Shown one piece after another: positions 23,787 to 35,349 of a DNA stretch of 64,000 nucleotides (the stretch's first letter is position 1; each line of letters opens with the position of its first letter). The position numbers were made by a program, and so were the translations under genes. Where the stretch lies: assembly GCA_019055375.1 (NCBI GenBank), contig JAHQIW010000415.1, positions 62,001-126,000 of the forward strand, read 5' to 3'. Source of the DNA: Parelaphostrongylus tenuis (lineage: Eukaryota > Nematoda > Chromadorea > Rhabditida > Metastrongylidae). The notes under the pieces were generated by a model, which had not been told where the DNA came from, ran no database searches, and was given only the letters and a program-made list of their open reading frames with translations.

Positions 23787-24402
23787 ATATATAAATTATA
23801 CAGAAATCGTGGATGTCATTAAAAATCGATGTTTCCACGGTGTGAACGTAAAGGAGGATACCCATGGGAAGCAGTAAGGCTGTGTAGTATGCCACTGGAC
23901 TGCCTCAAGCACCTACACGTAGTTAAATGAAGTTATTTTGGGAGGTGGGACTTGAGGATGGCAAAGGGAGTCGTATGGAAAGCAACAAATTTAAAATTAA
24001 ATTACATTAGAGAATGTAATGGTTTAGTGCGAAAAGCTGCAACGACGAATAATGCTCATTGCAAATTGAAAGTGAGTATATAAGAAAAAAACCTACAGAA
24101 CAATAGAAGAAAGTCTGTATAATTATAGTATTTCTATATGGTCTCCATTTGAAGTGCGCCGTGAATATAAAAATCACTGACAGTCATTGATGAACTGGTA
24201 TTGCATACGGTATGCACCAATATTTGTGATTATTATTTATTGATTTCAAATTTTCAAATGCTGTGATGAATTTCAGGCACAGTATGTAGTGAAAGTAATC
24301 AAAACTTGCGGATTTATATCGTATTCTCTTTTACAACCTACTACAATTGAGAGAATGTCAAACAGTACGACTGCGTAGTAAACTAGCGTTTTCTTTTCAT
24401 AT

Positions 24403-27400
24403 CTGTCACCTGTCTACCCGCTGATCGTCGAGAGACTCGAGCAGGTACCAGCAACTCTTCCATTTTTCCCTATCGCGTGCAAGAGTAGCCCAGTGGGTCC
24501 TCCTCGCTCTAAGGATTCGCTGAGCATCATATCTTTCTTCTATCGCTTTCGTGAAAAAATAGGACCAGCGGATCAGTGGTCTTCCTTTAGTGCGCTTGAT
24601 GTCCCGAGGAATCCAGTCGGTAACGGCTCTCGTCCATCGGTTGTCGTAAGAGTGCATCACGTGTCCGGCATACCTTATTTTCGATATCCTGCTGTGTAGA
24701 ACGGCGTCTCTGATTTTCGATCGTTGACGTAGGTCGGAACATCGGATCCTTTCTCTCATTTGCGAGATACGCGATACTCCTTGCATCGACCTTTCGACTG
24801 CGCGTTCGATAACGCCAAGTGATTTTTCATCTTGCTTACGTAGCGACCAGATTTCTACGTTAGGGCAGTGATAATCGTAGAGTCGAAAAGGTGGGCACGG
24901 AGGAGTCAGATGTTCTTCGTCCTCTTCACTACATCTTCGTTGCTCTTAAACGTTCCCCAAGCCGCTCGTTACCTCCTGCTCAACTCTGGAGCTAGGTCGT
25001 CCATCATGTTGATTTCACGACGTAGACAGACGTAATTGGAGCACTCGGAGATTATCGTTCCGTTGAGCGTGAATGGGGCATTAGAAACCCATCCGTTCCT
25101 CATGAACATTGTTTTCGTTAGATTTAGTTGAAGACCAATCTTTCCACAGGCCTTATTGAAATTGATCAACATTCGTTCCGCTTGACTGATGTTTGGTGTT
25201 ATGAGAACGATATCGGCAGCAAAGTGAAGATGGTTTAATTGTCGATCGTCGATTTTCACTCTCATATCGTCCCATTCTAATGTTCGCATGACGTTTTGTA
25301 GGGTGGCAGTGAATAGTTATGGCGAAATTGTATCGCCTTGTCAAACCCCTCTTCTTACGTCAATGGTGATGTTGTTGTAGAATGGAGATATTTTGGTCGC
25401 AAATCTTTATAGCTCACGAAGGATCATTATGTACCGAGTAGGGACGCTCTGGTTATCCATCGCCTCTATAACCGCTTCTGTTTCCACTGAATCAAAGGCT
25501 TTCTTGAGATCGACGAAAGTGAGGCAGAGTGGTTGCTTGTACTATCGTGAAACTTGAGTGAGTCTTTTGAACGTGTGAATGTGGTCCATGGTGCTAAACC
25601 CTTTTCGAAACCCTGCTTGTTCGCATGGCTGTCCTTCGACCAGTGATCTGTCAATCCTGTTTAGGATGACTCGAGTAAAGAGTTTATAGAGAACGGACAG
25701 TAAGCAGATTGGGCGATAATTGCCTATGTCGTGAAGGTCTCCCTTTCTGAACAACAATACGGTTTTCATGGTTTTCCATTGAATAGGAACCTTGCATTCT
25801 GACAGGTAGCGAGTGAACAGCCGAGCCAGGGGGTTGATGAGAACTGGCGGTAGGTTCTTTGGTGTTCTGGTCTAATCCTGTCTGGACCGGGTGTTGTTCT
25901 GTTCTTCACCGACGATATAGCATGTCGGATTTCGGAATAGAGGACCGGTGGAACGACATATTCGTCCACTTTCAATTTATATGACGGTAAGACGACATGG
26001 CTAGCGAAAAGATCCAGTAGTATTGGTGGATGACTTTCTCCATAGCCATTCTTGAAGCTGTAAGTGTCCCGTCAGGACATCGGAGTGCAGTCATCTTGGT
26101 CTTATAGTTGGCGAAGCCTCGCTGGGCTTTGCGAATGCTCTTCCCAGCTTCTGCAGCTTCTGCCACAACTGCTGCTCTTCTCTCTTTGAGGTCTTCTTTT
26201 ATCGCCTCTCTTCAGCGTTTCGCAGTCCGGACGTAAGGATTTTATTGCCTGTAGCTCGTGCGATTCCACGTTGACGTACCAGCTCGAGTGTCTGCGGAGA
26301 CAAGCGTCTCTTCGTGACCTTAGGACTCTCTGCTTTCACAGCGCCAACGTGAAGATATTCAACAGTCGATCGTATTCTTCGTCGATGTTGTCGACAACGG
26401 TATCTTCTCAAGAGCCGACTAAAGAGTTGAATACATCCCAGTTTATGGTAGTTCTGAGGCTTCGTTGTTTGAATTTAACGGCTTTCTTTCCTCTCCTCGG
26501 AAATCGGAACGTTGCGCGAAGGAGGCGATGGTCTGATCCCGTGTAGAACTTAGGAACAACAGCGACGTCGGTCAGGCAAAACCTTCGATTTACTATGATG
26601 TGATCTATTTCGTTATGGTGCTCTCCATTGGGAGACTTCCACGTCCGTCGCTGAGAAGAGGCTTTTGGAATTGCGAGTTACCATGGATGGTTTGAGTCGT
26701 CATGATAAACTCAGATAGCCTCTCACCCTGTTCATTTCATTCTAGTCCGTGGGTCCCTACGTGACGTTCTTCAGACGTTCTTCTAGGTCCAATTTTTGCG
26801 TTAAAATCTCCGACAATGATCTTGAAGAATGTATGATCTTCTCTGAAGAATTTTTCGAGGTCCATATAGAACGCTTCGACTTCGTCTTCGTCATGGCTTG
26901 ATGTTGGTGCGTAAGCAACGAAGATGTTAAAGCCGGCATAGAACCACGTCGTTTCAACCGTAATCGTCCGATACGGGTTGTTAGTTGTTCAAACGAATCA
27001 ATGTTCACGGGCAAATTCGATTTGACGAGGACGTCAACGCCGCCGACACCTCTGTGATCGCTAGTACCAAGGAACAGTTCTTCTCTGGTGTCATAAACAG
27101 CGTGAAAAGGATGGCACCTTCTCGTCTCAGCCAAGCCAATGACGTCATACCTTATTCTTCTTGCTTGAATCAATAGATCTTCTACAGCGACTTCGTGAGC
27201 AAGGGTTCTTGCGTTGTAGGCACAGATCGTCATTTTAGTCCGTTTCGATCTTGGCAGCCTAGTTCGGCCCTGAGATTTTAGCAGCTTATCCGTACTCGCT
27301 ACCTGGCGGTGCCGTCCAGGGGCTCTTTCGAGGTCAGGGGAATGAGGCCCATATTTGTTACTGTTTTTGGCATTTTAATACCCAACGTATAGCTTGCTAG

Positions 27401-27733
27401 GCTCCAAACGTGGGGACTGCGTACTCACGAATAGCTTGCCAGTCTCTCTCGGAGGAGCGGGAGGAGCTTACTTGTTGGAGGCGACTCCTAACCCCCTCTC
27501 ATGTGCTTCCCAGCTGCTTGATTGCAGGCTTTTGGCCGACTTGACTCGTAGAAATAGAGTTTTTGTCAATTCGGCGCTGCAGAAGCAGAGAGCTCGTTCC
27601 CTGAATCCACCTGCGTCTCTGGGAAGCACACGGTCGCTTTTGCTTTGCTTTTATTCCCCTATCCACCACCTGGGGACGCGCCACGTGCCCTCGCGACTAA
27701 CCGGGCGGGATCCCTCAAAGAGGGAGGTCCGTG
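24403..27733 (-). mobile_element. RTE-type LINE, copy B, near full length, inactive
   Basis: Organised like copy A and without its SINE. The 5' UTR is about 27733-27240. The endonuclease starts MTICAYNARTL (27233), and its catalytic Glu lies in GLAETRR near 27120. RT motifs include PGPDRI (about 25890), NYRPICLLSVLYKLFTR (about 25700) and a catalytic box HFAADIVL at 25208-25227, where the family has FADD. The C-terminal domain shows DNRWTRAVTDWIPRD and THWATLARDREKW, ending at a stop near 24406. Several frameshifts and the lost catalytic Asp make it dead in cis. Its 3' UTR is very short, typical of RTE. Confidence 0.92.
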
Positions 27734-28730
27734 GTTCTTCACATATAAGAACTATATATACCTCGAAAGCCTATGACTATGTAGAGTTAGCCCCAATATA
27801 ACAAAATAGAACGAGAAATCTATAATCTTCCCATGGCGAAAAATATCTATTATAAATGAAGAAATTTGCTCGCCGCTCAGAGATTGGCACTGCACGCAGA
27901 AATTTCTAGTGCCGTCCAGAACGGATTAATACGGAAAAATCAATACATTACCGCTCTAAAGAGTATCTGACCAGAGTACTCTGCAAGCTAGTATCCATCA
28001 TTTCAACTGGTAGAATGTGGCGTTAGGTTTTTCACTCCACTTAAAAGGTATCTAACAGTTGATATTTTCTCCCAAATGTATTTTTGAAAGAGCTCGAAAA
28101 TGGATAGAATTAACCATTCAAAAGTGATGAAGAAACGTTGAAGTTAAGTGGTCCAATCTAGTAATTTCATAATCGTTCTGTTATATTGTTCTTGGGTGAG
28201 CACGATCACTAAATACTTTTTATGTTATCAGAGCGACAAAAGGCATTTATTTGGATGGGTAAGAAGCAAAACATCTTCAATATTGGAAGTTAACAGCATA
28301 TCTCTTCCCCTGAACTTCTCATTTTGCATTGAAATCGCTTAATGAAAGCCCGTTAATAATTCAGCATTTTCGTAATAAGGAGACATGATGCTGTTTACAA
28401 TAAGATTTGTTCCGTACATTGGTTACGGGAGTACCTTCTTCAGAACTAAGTAATGACAAATTGACAAGCGATTTACTAAGCAAAACCATTACATGAACTC
28501 AGCTGGAAATTTTTTGATACGCAAGCTGACACTTTCCTTTGTCTACACCCATATTCAAAGGAAATGTATTTCTAATTCCTCTCTGACGCTCTAGTAATTA
28601 TACGATGGCTTAAATCTCAAGAGCTTGGGCGGTGTACTTTATTTTCATGTGGTATATTATGGCACAACAGTAGAAAAAATCTTATTTCGCACCAAGGCAT
28701 CTTTTGCTGAACAAACCTCTTCGTCAGAAT
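27734..28730. other. No gene seen
   Basis: AT-rich flank of RTE copy B. One 64-codon plus-strand frame (28148-28342) has hydrophobic stretches but no convincing motif. Confidence 0.35.
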
Positions 28731-28734
28731 TTTC

Positions 28735-29420
28735 ATTAGGTATTCGATAGCACAAATCTCAGCGATTTCAATGTTATGCTTGGTTTTTATGAAGGGATTT
28801 GTAGTGCGTTTTACAGCTAAAAGAATACTGACTTTCGTACTCGGCGCTGTATCGATCGCGCAGTGTAATTTACATGTGGCGTGAGATGCGCATTAAGTGT
28901 GAAACGCAGTATTCTTTCAACTGTAATGCATCAGAAAGTCTTCCTGTGAAATTTAGATATTATTGAAATTGCTGAGATTTGTGGTATAAAATGATTATTG
29001 AAAATCTTAGAGAAAGGCTCAATGAAAAGTACTCACATGTGCAATACAATTTCAATCTTATTGCCACAGTGCTCTAAGAGATTGCTTTTCAAAAAGCAAG
29101 GACGCCAATTGAATCGTCGAAATCTGAACTATTGACTAATTCTTGAAAAGCACAGGCCTGAAGCCAGTGTTATAAAATACATCCAAATACCGGCGCAAAA
29201 AATGCGCGCCGCGTGCAAAATGCAGTCTTAATTTCATAGTTGCTGCGCAATGAAATTTTTTTGGGAACCAGAAAACACCACCAAATTTGCCGAAGTTCGC
29301 ACTATCAAATAATTACTGAAACTTTTGAGCAAAACTTTGTGCAGCTAAAAATACATGAGTGTGGAATGGAATTTCTTTATGCTGTTAAAGCGCAGTATAA
29401 GAGCCATTATTTTATCCCTA
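28735..29420. repeat. Degenerate repeat family R5
   Basis: Contains pieces of the same repeat that is clustered at 45.35-47.34 kb: TATTCGATAGCACAAATCTC followed by CGATTTCAATG, then TACAGCTAAAAGAATA and TTTACATGTGGCG. An inverted piece lies near 28970 (TTGAAATTGCTGAGATTTG). No coding capacity recognised. Confidence 0.4.
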
Positions 29421-29459
29421 TTTCATTTTATTTGATCCGTCAACACAGTTTCCTTTCAA

Positions 29460-29690
29460 TGTGCGGATCCCAGTACTTCTAGCATTCAATTCGTTCTTTG
29501 TCTTCTTCTTGAATTTCGTAAAATACTAAAGCACATCTCCTTGCAATGTCGAGGATAAGCTCGCTGTGGAGCTCCATAGGGCGTTGTTGTTGACTGTCGG
29601 AGAAACTGGGGGTGTAACCCGGCTCCACCCCCGCCGAGACGAGAATCACAACCACTCATCCACGGCGTTCCCTATAAAACTATTGTGCAA
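29460..29690 (-). mobile_element. tRNA-derived SINE, family S3, copy 1
   Basis: The minus-strand head near 29680 gives GCCGTGGATGAGTGGTTGTG (A-box region) and GGAGCCGGGTTACACCCC (B-box region). The body holds TCCTTGCAATGTCGAGGATA-like sequence. The tail side has CAGTACTTCTAGCATTCAAT, shared with the copy at 32.5 kb. The whole unit is colinear with the copies at 29840 and 32520. Confidence 0.7.
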
Positions 29691-29839
29691 ATAAAATATA
29701 ACGTCTAAATTTTTGATATACGACTACTAAAATGTCCAGAAAGAGCGAAAAATACGACCTTTCCAGATATGGGTGCGGATAGGGGAAAAGTGCCAAGCTT
29801 TCTGGATTTTCCTATTATAGTTCTCTATTTAAACTTATT

Positions 29840-30090
29840 TAAAGCATCTCACAGTCTTTTTTCTCATTGCGTGGATTTCAGTGTTTCTAATATTTAGTTG
29901 GTTTTCGCCACATACTTGAACGCTGTATAATGCTGGTTGAGCACGTATTCTTGAAATCTCGAGGATAATCTGGCTGTAGCGTTCCGTAAAGTTTTCGCTT
30001 TTGACTGCCATAAGTGGTGAAGGGTGGAAATCAGCTTCGTGCCGCTTTGCGGAGAGCATCACAACCACGAGGTCACGTCGTTTCCTTTCT
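29840..30090 (-). mobile_element. tRNA-derived SINE, family S3, copy 2
   Basis: Same orientation as copy 1 and about 150 bp away from it. The head reads GACGTGACCTCGTGGTTGTG. The body has ATCTCGAGGATAATCTGGCTGTAG. More diverged than the other copies. Confidence 0.6.
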
Positions 30091-30159
30091 TTTTTCTAGA
30101 AAAATGGCGAAAATCACACTAAACTGCCACATCGAAGGCACGCGCTTTCCATTATTATT

Positions 30160-30740
30160 CGAAATTTTTTTTGCTCGTTTCGCGAAAGCTTCCAGATTTT
30201 ATATAGTTCTGAAAAAGATCATGTCCTCCCATTCTATTGTAGTAGCTTTCTACTTTCATTTCTTATTGCCGAATCAACCTGAATTAAAGATCAAACAACA
30301 GGTCAACTTCTCCGAAGACAATACGAGCCTTCATCGCACTCACAGCACTTCAAGAAGGCCATTGCAAATATCAGGTTAAGCTACGGATTTGTCGAATTCT
30401 AAACTATTTAATCACACTTGAAAGTTTTGTTAAAAGCCATCCACAGACCCTAGACAAAGCCAGCAAAGAAGTATTTGTGCTGCAACAGTGTACTATGAAA
30501 ATAAATCTCAGAAACGAAGCACAATACCAAAATCGCCGTGTCTCAAGATATCAGTTGACTGCTAAAAGTCTGATGGAAAAACCCTGTCCTCCGAAAAGTC
30601 GAAGTATTCCACGCGTATTCTGCTTAATGCACGCCTTCAACAAAGATTCAGTGCCTGACTGTATAGACTGTGTGTTAATTTGCACTCTTCAGGATCTAAA
30701 AAAGACAAAACCTCCGCGACGTCACTCGTTGCTGCTTTGA
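30160..30740 (+). other. Possible plus-strand exons, unassigned
   Basis: Two open stretches: one up to 30379 ending RPLQISG just before a donor-like CAG|GTTAAG, and one from about 30480 to a stop at 30738. The second includes an acceptor-like TGCACTCTTCAG before a last block ending RRHSLLL. Lys and Arg are frequent and a few Cys occur. No family recognised. This may be a small host gene or chance. Confidence 0.2.
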
Positions 30741-30840
30741 TCAAAATCTGATAAAAAATCTCATGTCTGCTTATCAAGAAAATTGTGAATTATTAGATCA
30801 GTGCCGGAGTCTTGAATAGTCGGTCCAAGGATACTTACAG

Positions 30841-30945
30841 TTTGAAGATAATGATATTTGACCGATGTCTTTTTCATCCCAACTGTGCTCCTTTTGTTTT
30901 CCAGGAGAAACTGTAGTCGCTCACTGATGATAAAATCAACTAGGC
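30841..30945 (-). other. Possible internal exon, unassigned
   Basis: Bounded by GGGCATACAG (acceptor) at about 30946-30955 and by GTAAGTATCC (strong donor) just below 30841. The enclosed 35 codons are fully open and helix-like (ISERLQFLLENKRSTVG), ending KYHYLQT. I cannot identify the protein or a partner exon. Confidence 0.3.
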
Positions 30946-31020
30946 TGTATGCCCGAAATATCCATGTGCAGATGAAAGTCAATGTCATATCAGGTTTTCG
31001 AAAAAAATTTTGTGTCATGT

Positions 31021-32515
31021 GCTATAATTTTAGCAGAAATTCACTGGGAAGTGATATCGATGATAGTGAGAGAATTTTGAAAAATTTGCAGTTTAATTTC
31101 CTCTAAGATATCAAGAATGATGGTTTCGTTTTCGTTTAGTATCAGGGGATGAAGAAACGACCCCTTTTGATGGGCAACAACTTTTTCATAAGAGCGTTGT
31201 AATTATTTGCAAACTCAAATCTGTGATTAGGACGTGCGCGGCCGTTTCCTGAAAAGTCCTTTTCATAAGGCCGTAGAATTTCAAATAAAATCATGCTTCA
31301 CATTTTAGGTACTTACTTAGATACTTAGATTGTCCGTCTTTACTAGTTTGTGAGGACCCCAGCAAATATTTCAAAGGGTATATCTTTGGTCGAGCATATA
31401 ATGTTCCTTTATTTCCTGACGTAACCTTGCAAGGGCTTTTTCAGGTTTTCATGGCGTTGTTTCTAAGGAATGGATCTTGGCGACGGATCCTCGGCCGGGA
31501 ATCATACTAGTTGATTCGGAGATGGTGTTAGGTCGAAATTAAGGCAGAGGTAGGAAAGAAGATCAACAGGCCGTTCACGAATGATGTAGAAGCTGAAATT
31601 CATGTTTTACATCAACTGCGTAATTTTACTGTTATTTCGCTGGAGGCCACGAAAAGCATATAAACGCGTAAAAGAAATCTTGTGGTATCAGAGTTATGCA
31701 TTTAATCTGGGACTTTTCTCAAAAGGGTGGAGAATTTATCATTGAGAAAAACAAGAATCGCCCTTCATATATGTCACGCATCAGCGTAATAGATTGCCGC
31801 GTTGATCCCGCGAATAGACCCTCTTGTTCCTCTACTCCAGCCTGTAGATTAGCCAATATACATACATATGCCCACGTATGTAAATCAATCTTGATTTCCT
31901 TGCTACAGTGCAGAAAAGCGGTCTTTCCACAAAAAAAAATCACAGTATTGGAGTCGTTGGATCCTACGCCATTGAATGGTCACTAATAGTCTAAAGGAAG
32001 ATCTGTGCCCTGCAAGAAATATGCGCTTGTAAAACACAAATGTTTTCATTTGGCTGATACGTTGTAGAAAAGACTTTTTGATAAAACGGTTATGTAGCAT
32101 ACTAGCCACAGATCTGAGTTATCGATTGACCACTAACACTCTAATGAAAACTTCTTGTCCAGCGCAAGGGATCGTTTCTTCATCCTGTGCTAACGAACGG
32201 AAAAGTATCAAAACTACTGTGAAATGGTTGCATCAAGCAGCTATCAGAAAACGATAAAAAATAGAAAGCAGTAATTTTATCATTTCCTATCTGACTGTTG
32301 AATTTTTCTTGGATACAAATTAAATTTAACTCAACGAACACCAAAATGCAGGAACGAACTGCTGTGGACAAGTGGTTAGAAACATCGGCTTTGGGAAAAA
32401 AGACGTTTGAAGCATCAGCCGAGTAAAGTTTCTTTTCTATCAACATCGCGCTATCGACGGCATAACATAAATTATTATATTATATACAAGTTCCTCCATG
32501 CACTTTTTTAGCACA
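31021..32515. other. No gene seen
   Basis: AT-rich DNA with scattered short frames. None has a motif or splice context I can support. Confidence 0.35.
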
Positions 32516-32519
32516 TTAT

Positions 32520-32760
32520 TTGATCCGTCATCACAGTGCTTTTTTATGCTATCTCAGTACTTCTAGCATTCAATTCGTTTTCCATCTTCTTTTTGAATGG
32601 CGTAGAATAGTGGTTGAACGAGTCTCCTTGCAATCTCGAGGATGCCTTGCTGTAGCGTCCCATAGGAAGTGTTGTTGACTGCCGGAGAGAGTTGGAGGGT
32701 GGAGCTGGGCTCCACGCGCGCCGTGACCAACATTACAACCAATCGGCCACGGCGCCCACA
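32520..32760 (-). mobile_element. tRNA-derived SINE, family S3, copy 3 (best preserved)
   Basis: The minus-strand head has GCCGTGGCCGATTGGTTGTA and GGAGCCCAGCTCCACCCTCC. The body has CTCCTTGCAATCTCGAGGAT. The tail side has AGTACTTCTAGCATTCAATT and GATCCGTCATCACAGTG, both shared with copy 1 at 29460. The GTGGCCGA motif is the classic A-box of Ser/Leu tRNAs, so the origin is probably a class II tRNA. Confidence 0.75.
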
Positions 32761-32764
32761 GTTC

Positions 32765-33220
32765 CTATATGCTCAAGAAAAAATCAGTACCAGTTGTATT
32801 GGTTTTTTTTTGCCTCTAGACGCGATTGAACGACCCGTTACAACGGTGTTGACCTTTAGTCAATGGAAAACTTATATTAACATCTTATGCACGAGGCACG
32901 AATCCGCTAATCCTAAAACTATCAATAAAAAATGTACCTCGGTGGTGTTGTAGTAACACTACGCGTCGGATGGATGAAACGATGACACTACGTATGGATG
33001 AAACGCGGGTTCGACTCTCGTCTGGAGCCATTTTTGCTCGCCACTCAGTTTTCTTGAGCATCAATAAGAAAGTCAAAAAAAGTCAACATTTTATAGATAG
33101 TCACAATATTGCCAACTTGAAGAAACAACAACGTTCGGTATGGAATTCCAAACAAAATCCATTTAGAATAGCCTGTAGGAATGTTTAGAGCCCTATAGAG
33201 GTTGTTACGTCAGACAGAAT
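32765..33220. other. No gene; possible tRNA-like fragment near 33010
   Basis: Contains AAACGCGGGTTCGACTCTCG at 33000-33020, a B-box-like sequence, without a recognisable tRNA around it. Otherwise unassigned AT-rich DNA. Confidence 0.3.
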
Positions 33221-33221
33221 T

Positions 33222-33422
33222 CACCTTATTTGACCGTCACATGCGGTGGTATGATGTTGCAACGTAACCAATAATGTGGAGTGCTGTGCAAAAAGAGTGC
33301 GCGTCGGTGTTGCAACGGTTCAGCACGCGCTCCCAGAAAGAGCGAAATGTGAGTTCGAATCCCACCCGATGGGAGCGCTTTTGCACACCACTCTACATTA
33401 TTGGGTATGTTACTTTAGAGCC
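33222..33422 (+). mobile_element. Foldback element F2 with a single tRNA-like core
   Basis: Starts TTATTTGACCG. The outer inverted arms are AATGTGGAGTGCTGTGCAAAA and TTTTGCACACCACTCTACATT. The core (33305-33370) reads TGCAACGGTTCAGCACGCG and GAGTTCGAATCCCACC, the best B box of the family. The tRNA-like part lies exactly between the arms. Confidence 0.7.
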
Positions 33423-33815
33423 GTATACTTTTCGGAGGTATTGCACTGTTCATCAGTGGCCCATGCCCCACACTGTGCCCTACTTTGCAGGCGGGACGGG
33501 AAACGTATGTGGTGCTGACACACGGTAATGTGTTATTATTAGTTTCTTCTAGTCGATGATTGTGGCTAGTAGTAAACAACTATTAATTTTTCTCATTGAA
33601 TGTTCTTTGTGATCTGAGTTTTACTACCACCCACAATCCATCGACTAAAAAAGTGATGGTAACACATTAATGTGTGTTATCACCACATGCGTCTCCTTTC
33701 TCTGCTACAAAGTAGAATTCAGTGTGTGGCGTGTGCCACTGATGAAGAGGGCGATACCTCCGAAACACGTGTGTGGCTTTGAACTAACAGTCTCGATAAG
33801 GCTTTAGACATTCTT
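33405..33815. mobile_element. Foldback element F4, long palindrome
   Basis: The left half (TTCGGAGGTATTGCACTG, CATCAGTGGCCCATGCC, TACTTTGCAGGCGGG, CACACGGTAATGTGTT) is mirrored in the right half (AACACATTAATGTGTG, TCTGCTACAAAGTAG, GTGCCACTGATGAAGAG, GATACCTCCGAAACAC). The central part also pairs around AGTCGATGATTGTGG. A shorter relative is at 37065-37315. Non-coding. Confidence 0.7.
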
Positions 33816-33900
33816 ACATATTATGTTGAATATTCAGAACACATTATGATGTCAATAAGCATCCAAGCCAACAAAAATTCAACTACAAATATGCAAATTA

Positions 33901-35347
33901 TCAAGCAAATATTTTTACTAGAACGATTGCAACTATGGCAAAAAGAGTGGAGAGATTTGACGATGAATTACAATAATCCTTGCTACAGCAACACACCAGG
34001 GAGTTGGCATAACCAGTGTAACAGCCGTCCTTCTATAAAACATACAGTGTATGCGACATACTCAGTCGTACATTGAAGCAGATGATATTTTATGATTTTT
34101 AAAACGATTTGTTTTTTCATTGCTCTCATAATTCATTTGTCAAGTAATTTCACGCTTATTAATAAGCTGTGAATGCATGACTTACTCTAGACAGAGAAAA
34201 AAAACAGTGCTGAAAACTTTATCATTTTATTTTTCTTTAATTCCTCGCTTTGTAAGTTCTAATCAAGGCTACAACTTACCATGTGGGCCACATAGGATAG
34301 GTGCTGACCTAATTTACCTTTCCACTGCACTACAATGAAAAAATTTGATGAGATGTCGCCAAAAGTAAATTGCTCGTTAAAACATCCATAATCAACCATC
34401 GCTTGTTATACGAAGTGCTTATTATGTATGAGCTTTAAAAGACCTCTTGATTTTATCAAGAAGCATCATATCGATCAGTGGAAATGTCAACCAGTATAAT
34501 AACATTCCACTATCATCGATTACTGAGAAATTTTTACAGAATTTTAACGCTTCGCATTTTTTTCTTGTGAAATCTTGAAAATCCGTAAATCTGAACGCTC
34601 ATCTATACACTGAAGAAAACTCAAACAGGAACATATAAGGAAAGCTCAGCTATCAGAGCATCCAGAAAGAATAACATGTAGAAGAAGAAATTAGGCTGAT
34701 ATTTATTTTTGGACCTTGCACACGGTCTGTTATGGGAACTTATCCAGTGTACAGAGCTTAAAAGTGCAGCTTACACGTGTTTCGGCCTTTCTGCCTCGTC
34801 AGTTGCAACGGAAGGTATTATATATTACACGATACCAGCAAAGAGCAATCGAGTGTACAACACTGCCCGCTTGGTGATTTCATTACTTATCGGCGCGTGT
34901 AAAACGCTCGTCTTCGACTCCTCTGTGTAAAAGGGTTCTCCCCTAAGACGGATTGGCTAAGACGAGAGGCACCGTGCAACTGGCGAGCCTGCAAGGCCAA
35001 ATCACGTGTATTGCACTGTATAAGCCCATAGCAAACCATATGCATGGCTTGTAATAATTGCTAGGCATAATGGAATCTGAGGGTGGTAAGAAAACAATTG
35101 AAATGAATTTAAAAATGAGTTGTGAACTGCTGCAAATTACTACTATAGCGCAAGTGAAAAACTCACTATGATAAACGAGACAGGGTGTCAAATATATACA
35201 TATTGTTGATGAGGTGCATTGTAACCAAAAACTTATATTTATTTTCTTCTTACATCGAGCACAATAAAGTTATAACTTACTTGACACATATTGGTTTGAT
35301 CGCATGTGTACGAAATGACTGTTTGCTGCTCACCTTGAAATTTCAAT
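33901..35347 (-). CDS. Ly6/uPAR-like (three-finger) protein, gene B, exons 2 and 3
   Basis: Two minus-strand exons join in phase 0. Exon 35347-35281 (22 codons after a split base) has ISYTCDQTNMCQ. Exon 34032-33901 (44 codons with TGA) starts KDGCYTGYANS, continues VCCCSKDYCNSSS and ends with the hydrophobic tail TLFAIVAIVLVKIFA. The C-terminal CC-x3-D-x-CN motif is the hallmark of the Ly6/uPAR fold, and the hydrophobic tail fits a GPI-anchor signal, so a cell-surface protein is likely. The donor GTAAGT and the acceptors TTTATAG and ATTTCAG are good. A paralog with the same exon phases is at 54711-60139. Exon 1 (signal peptide and first Cys) was not found and should lie above 35347. A foldback element sits in the intron. 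Function unknown; members of this fold bind receptors or channels. Confidence 0.75.
34695..35050. mobile_element. Foldback element F3 in the intron of Ly6 gene B
   Basis: The left arm contains TTGCACACGGTCTGTTATGG and TTACACGTGTTTCGGCC. The right arm mirrors it with GGCCAAATCACGTGTATTGC and ATATGCATGGC. The middle part resembles the F3 copies at 40540 and 63585 (ATTTCATTACTTATCGGCGC). Confidence 0.65.
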
Positions 35348-35349
35348 CT

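Noticed and set aside
27394..27801. 135-codon plus-strand frame
   Set aside because: It runs antisense through the 5' UTR of RTE copy B and contains no independent motif.
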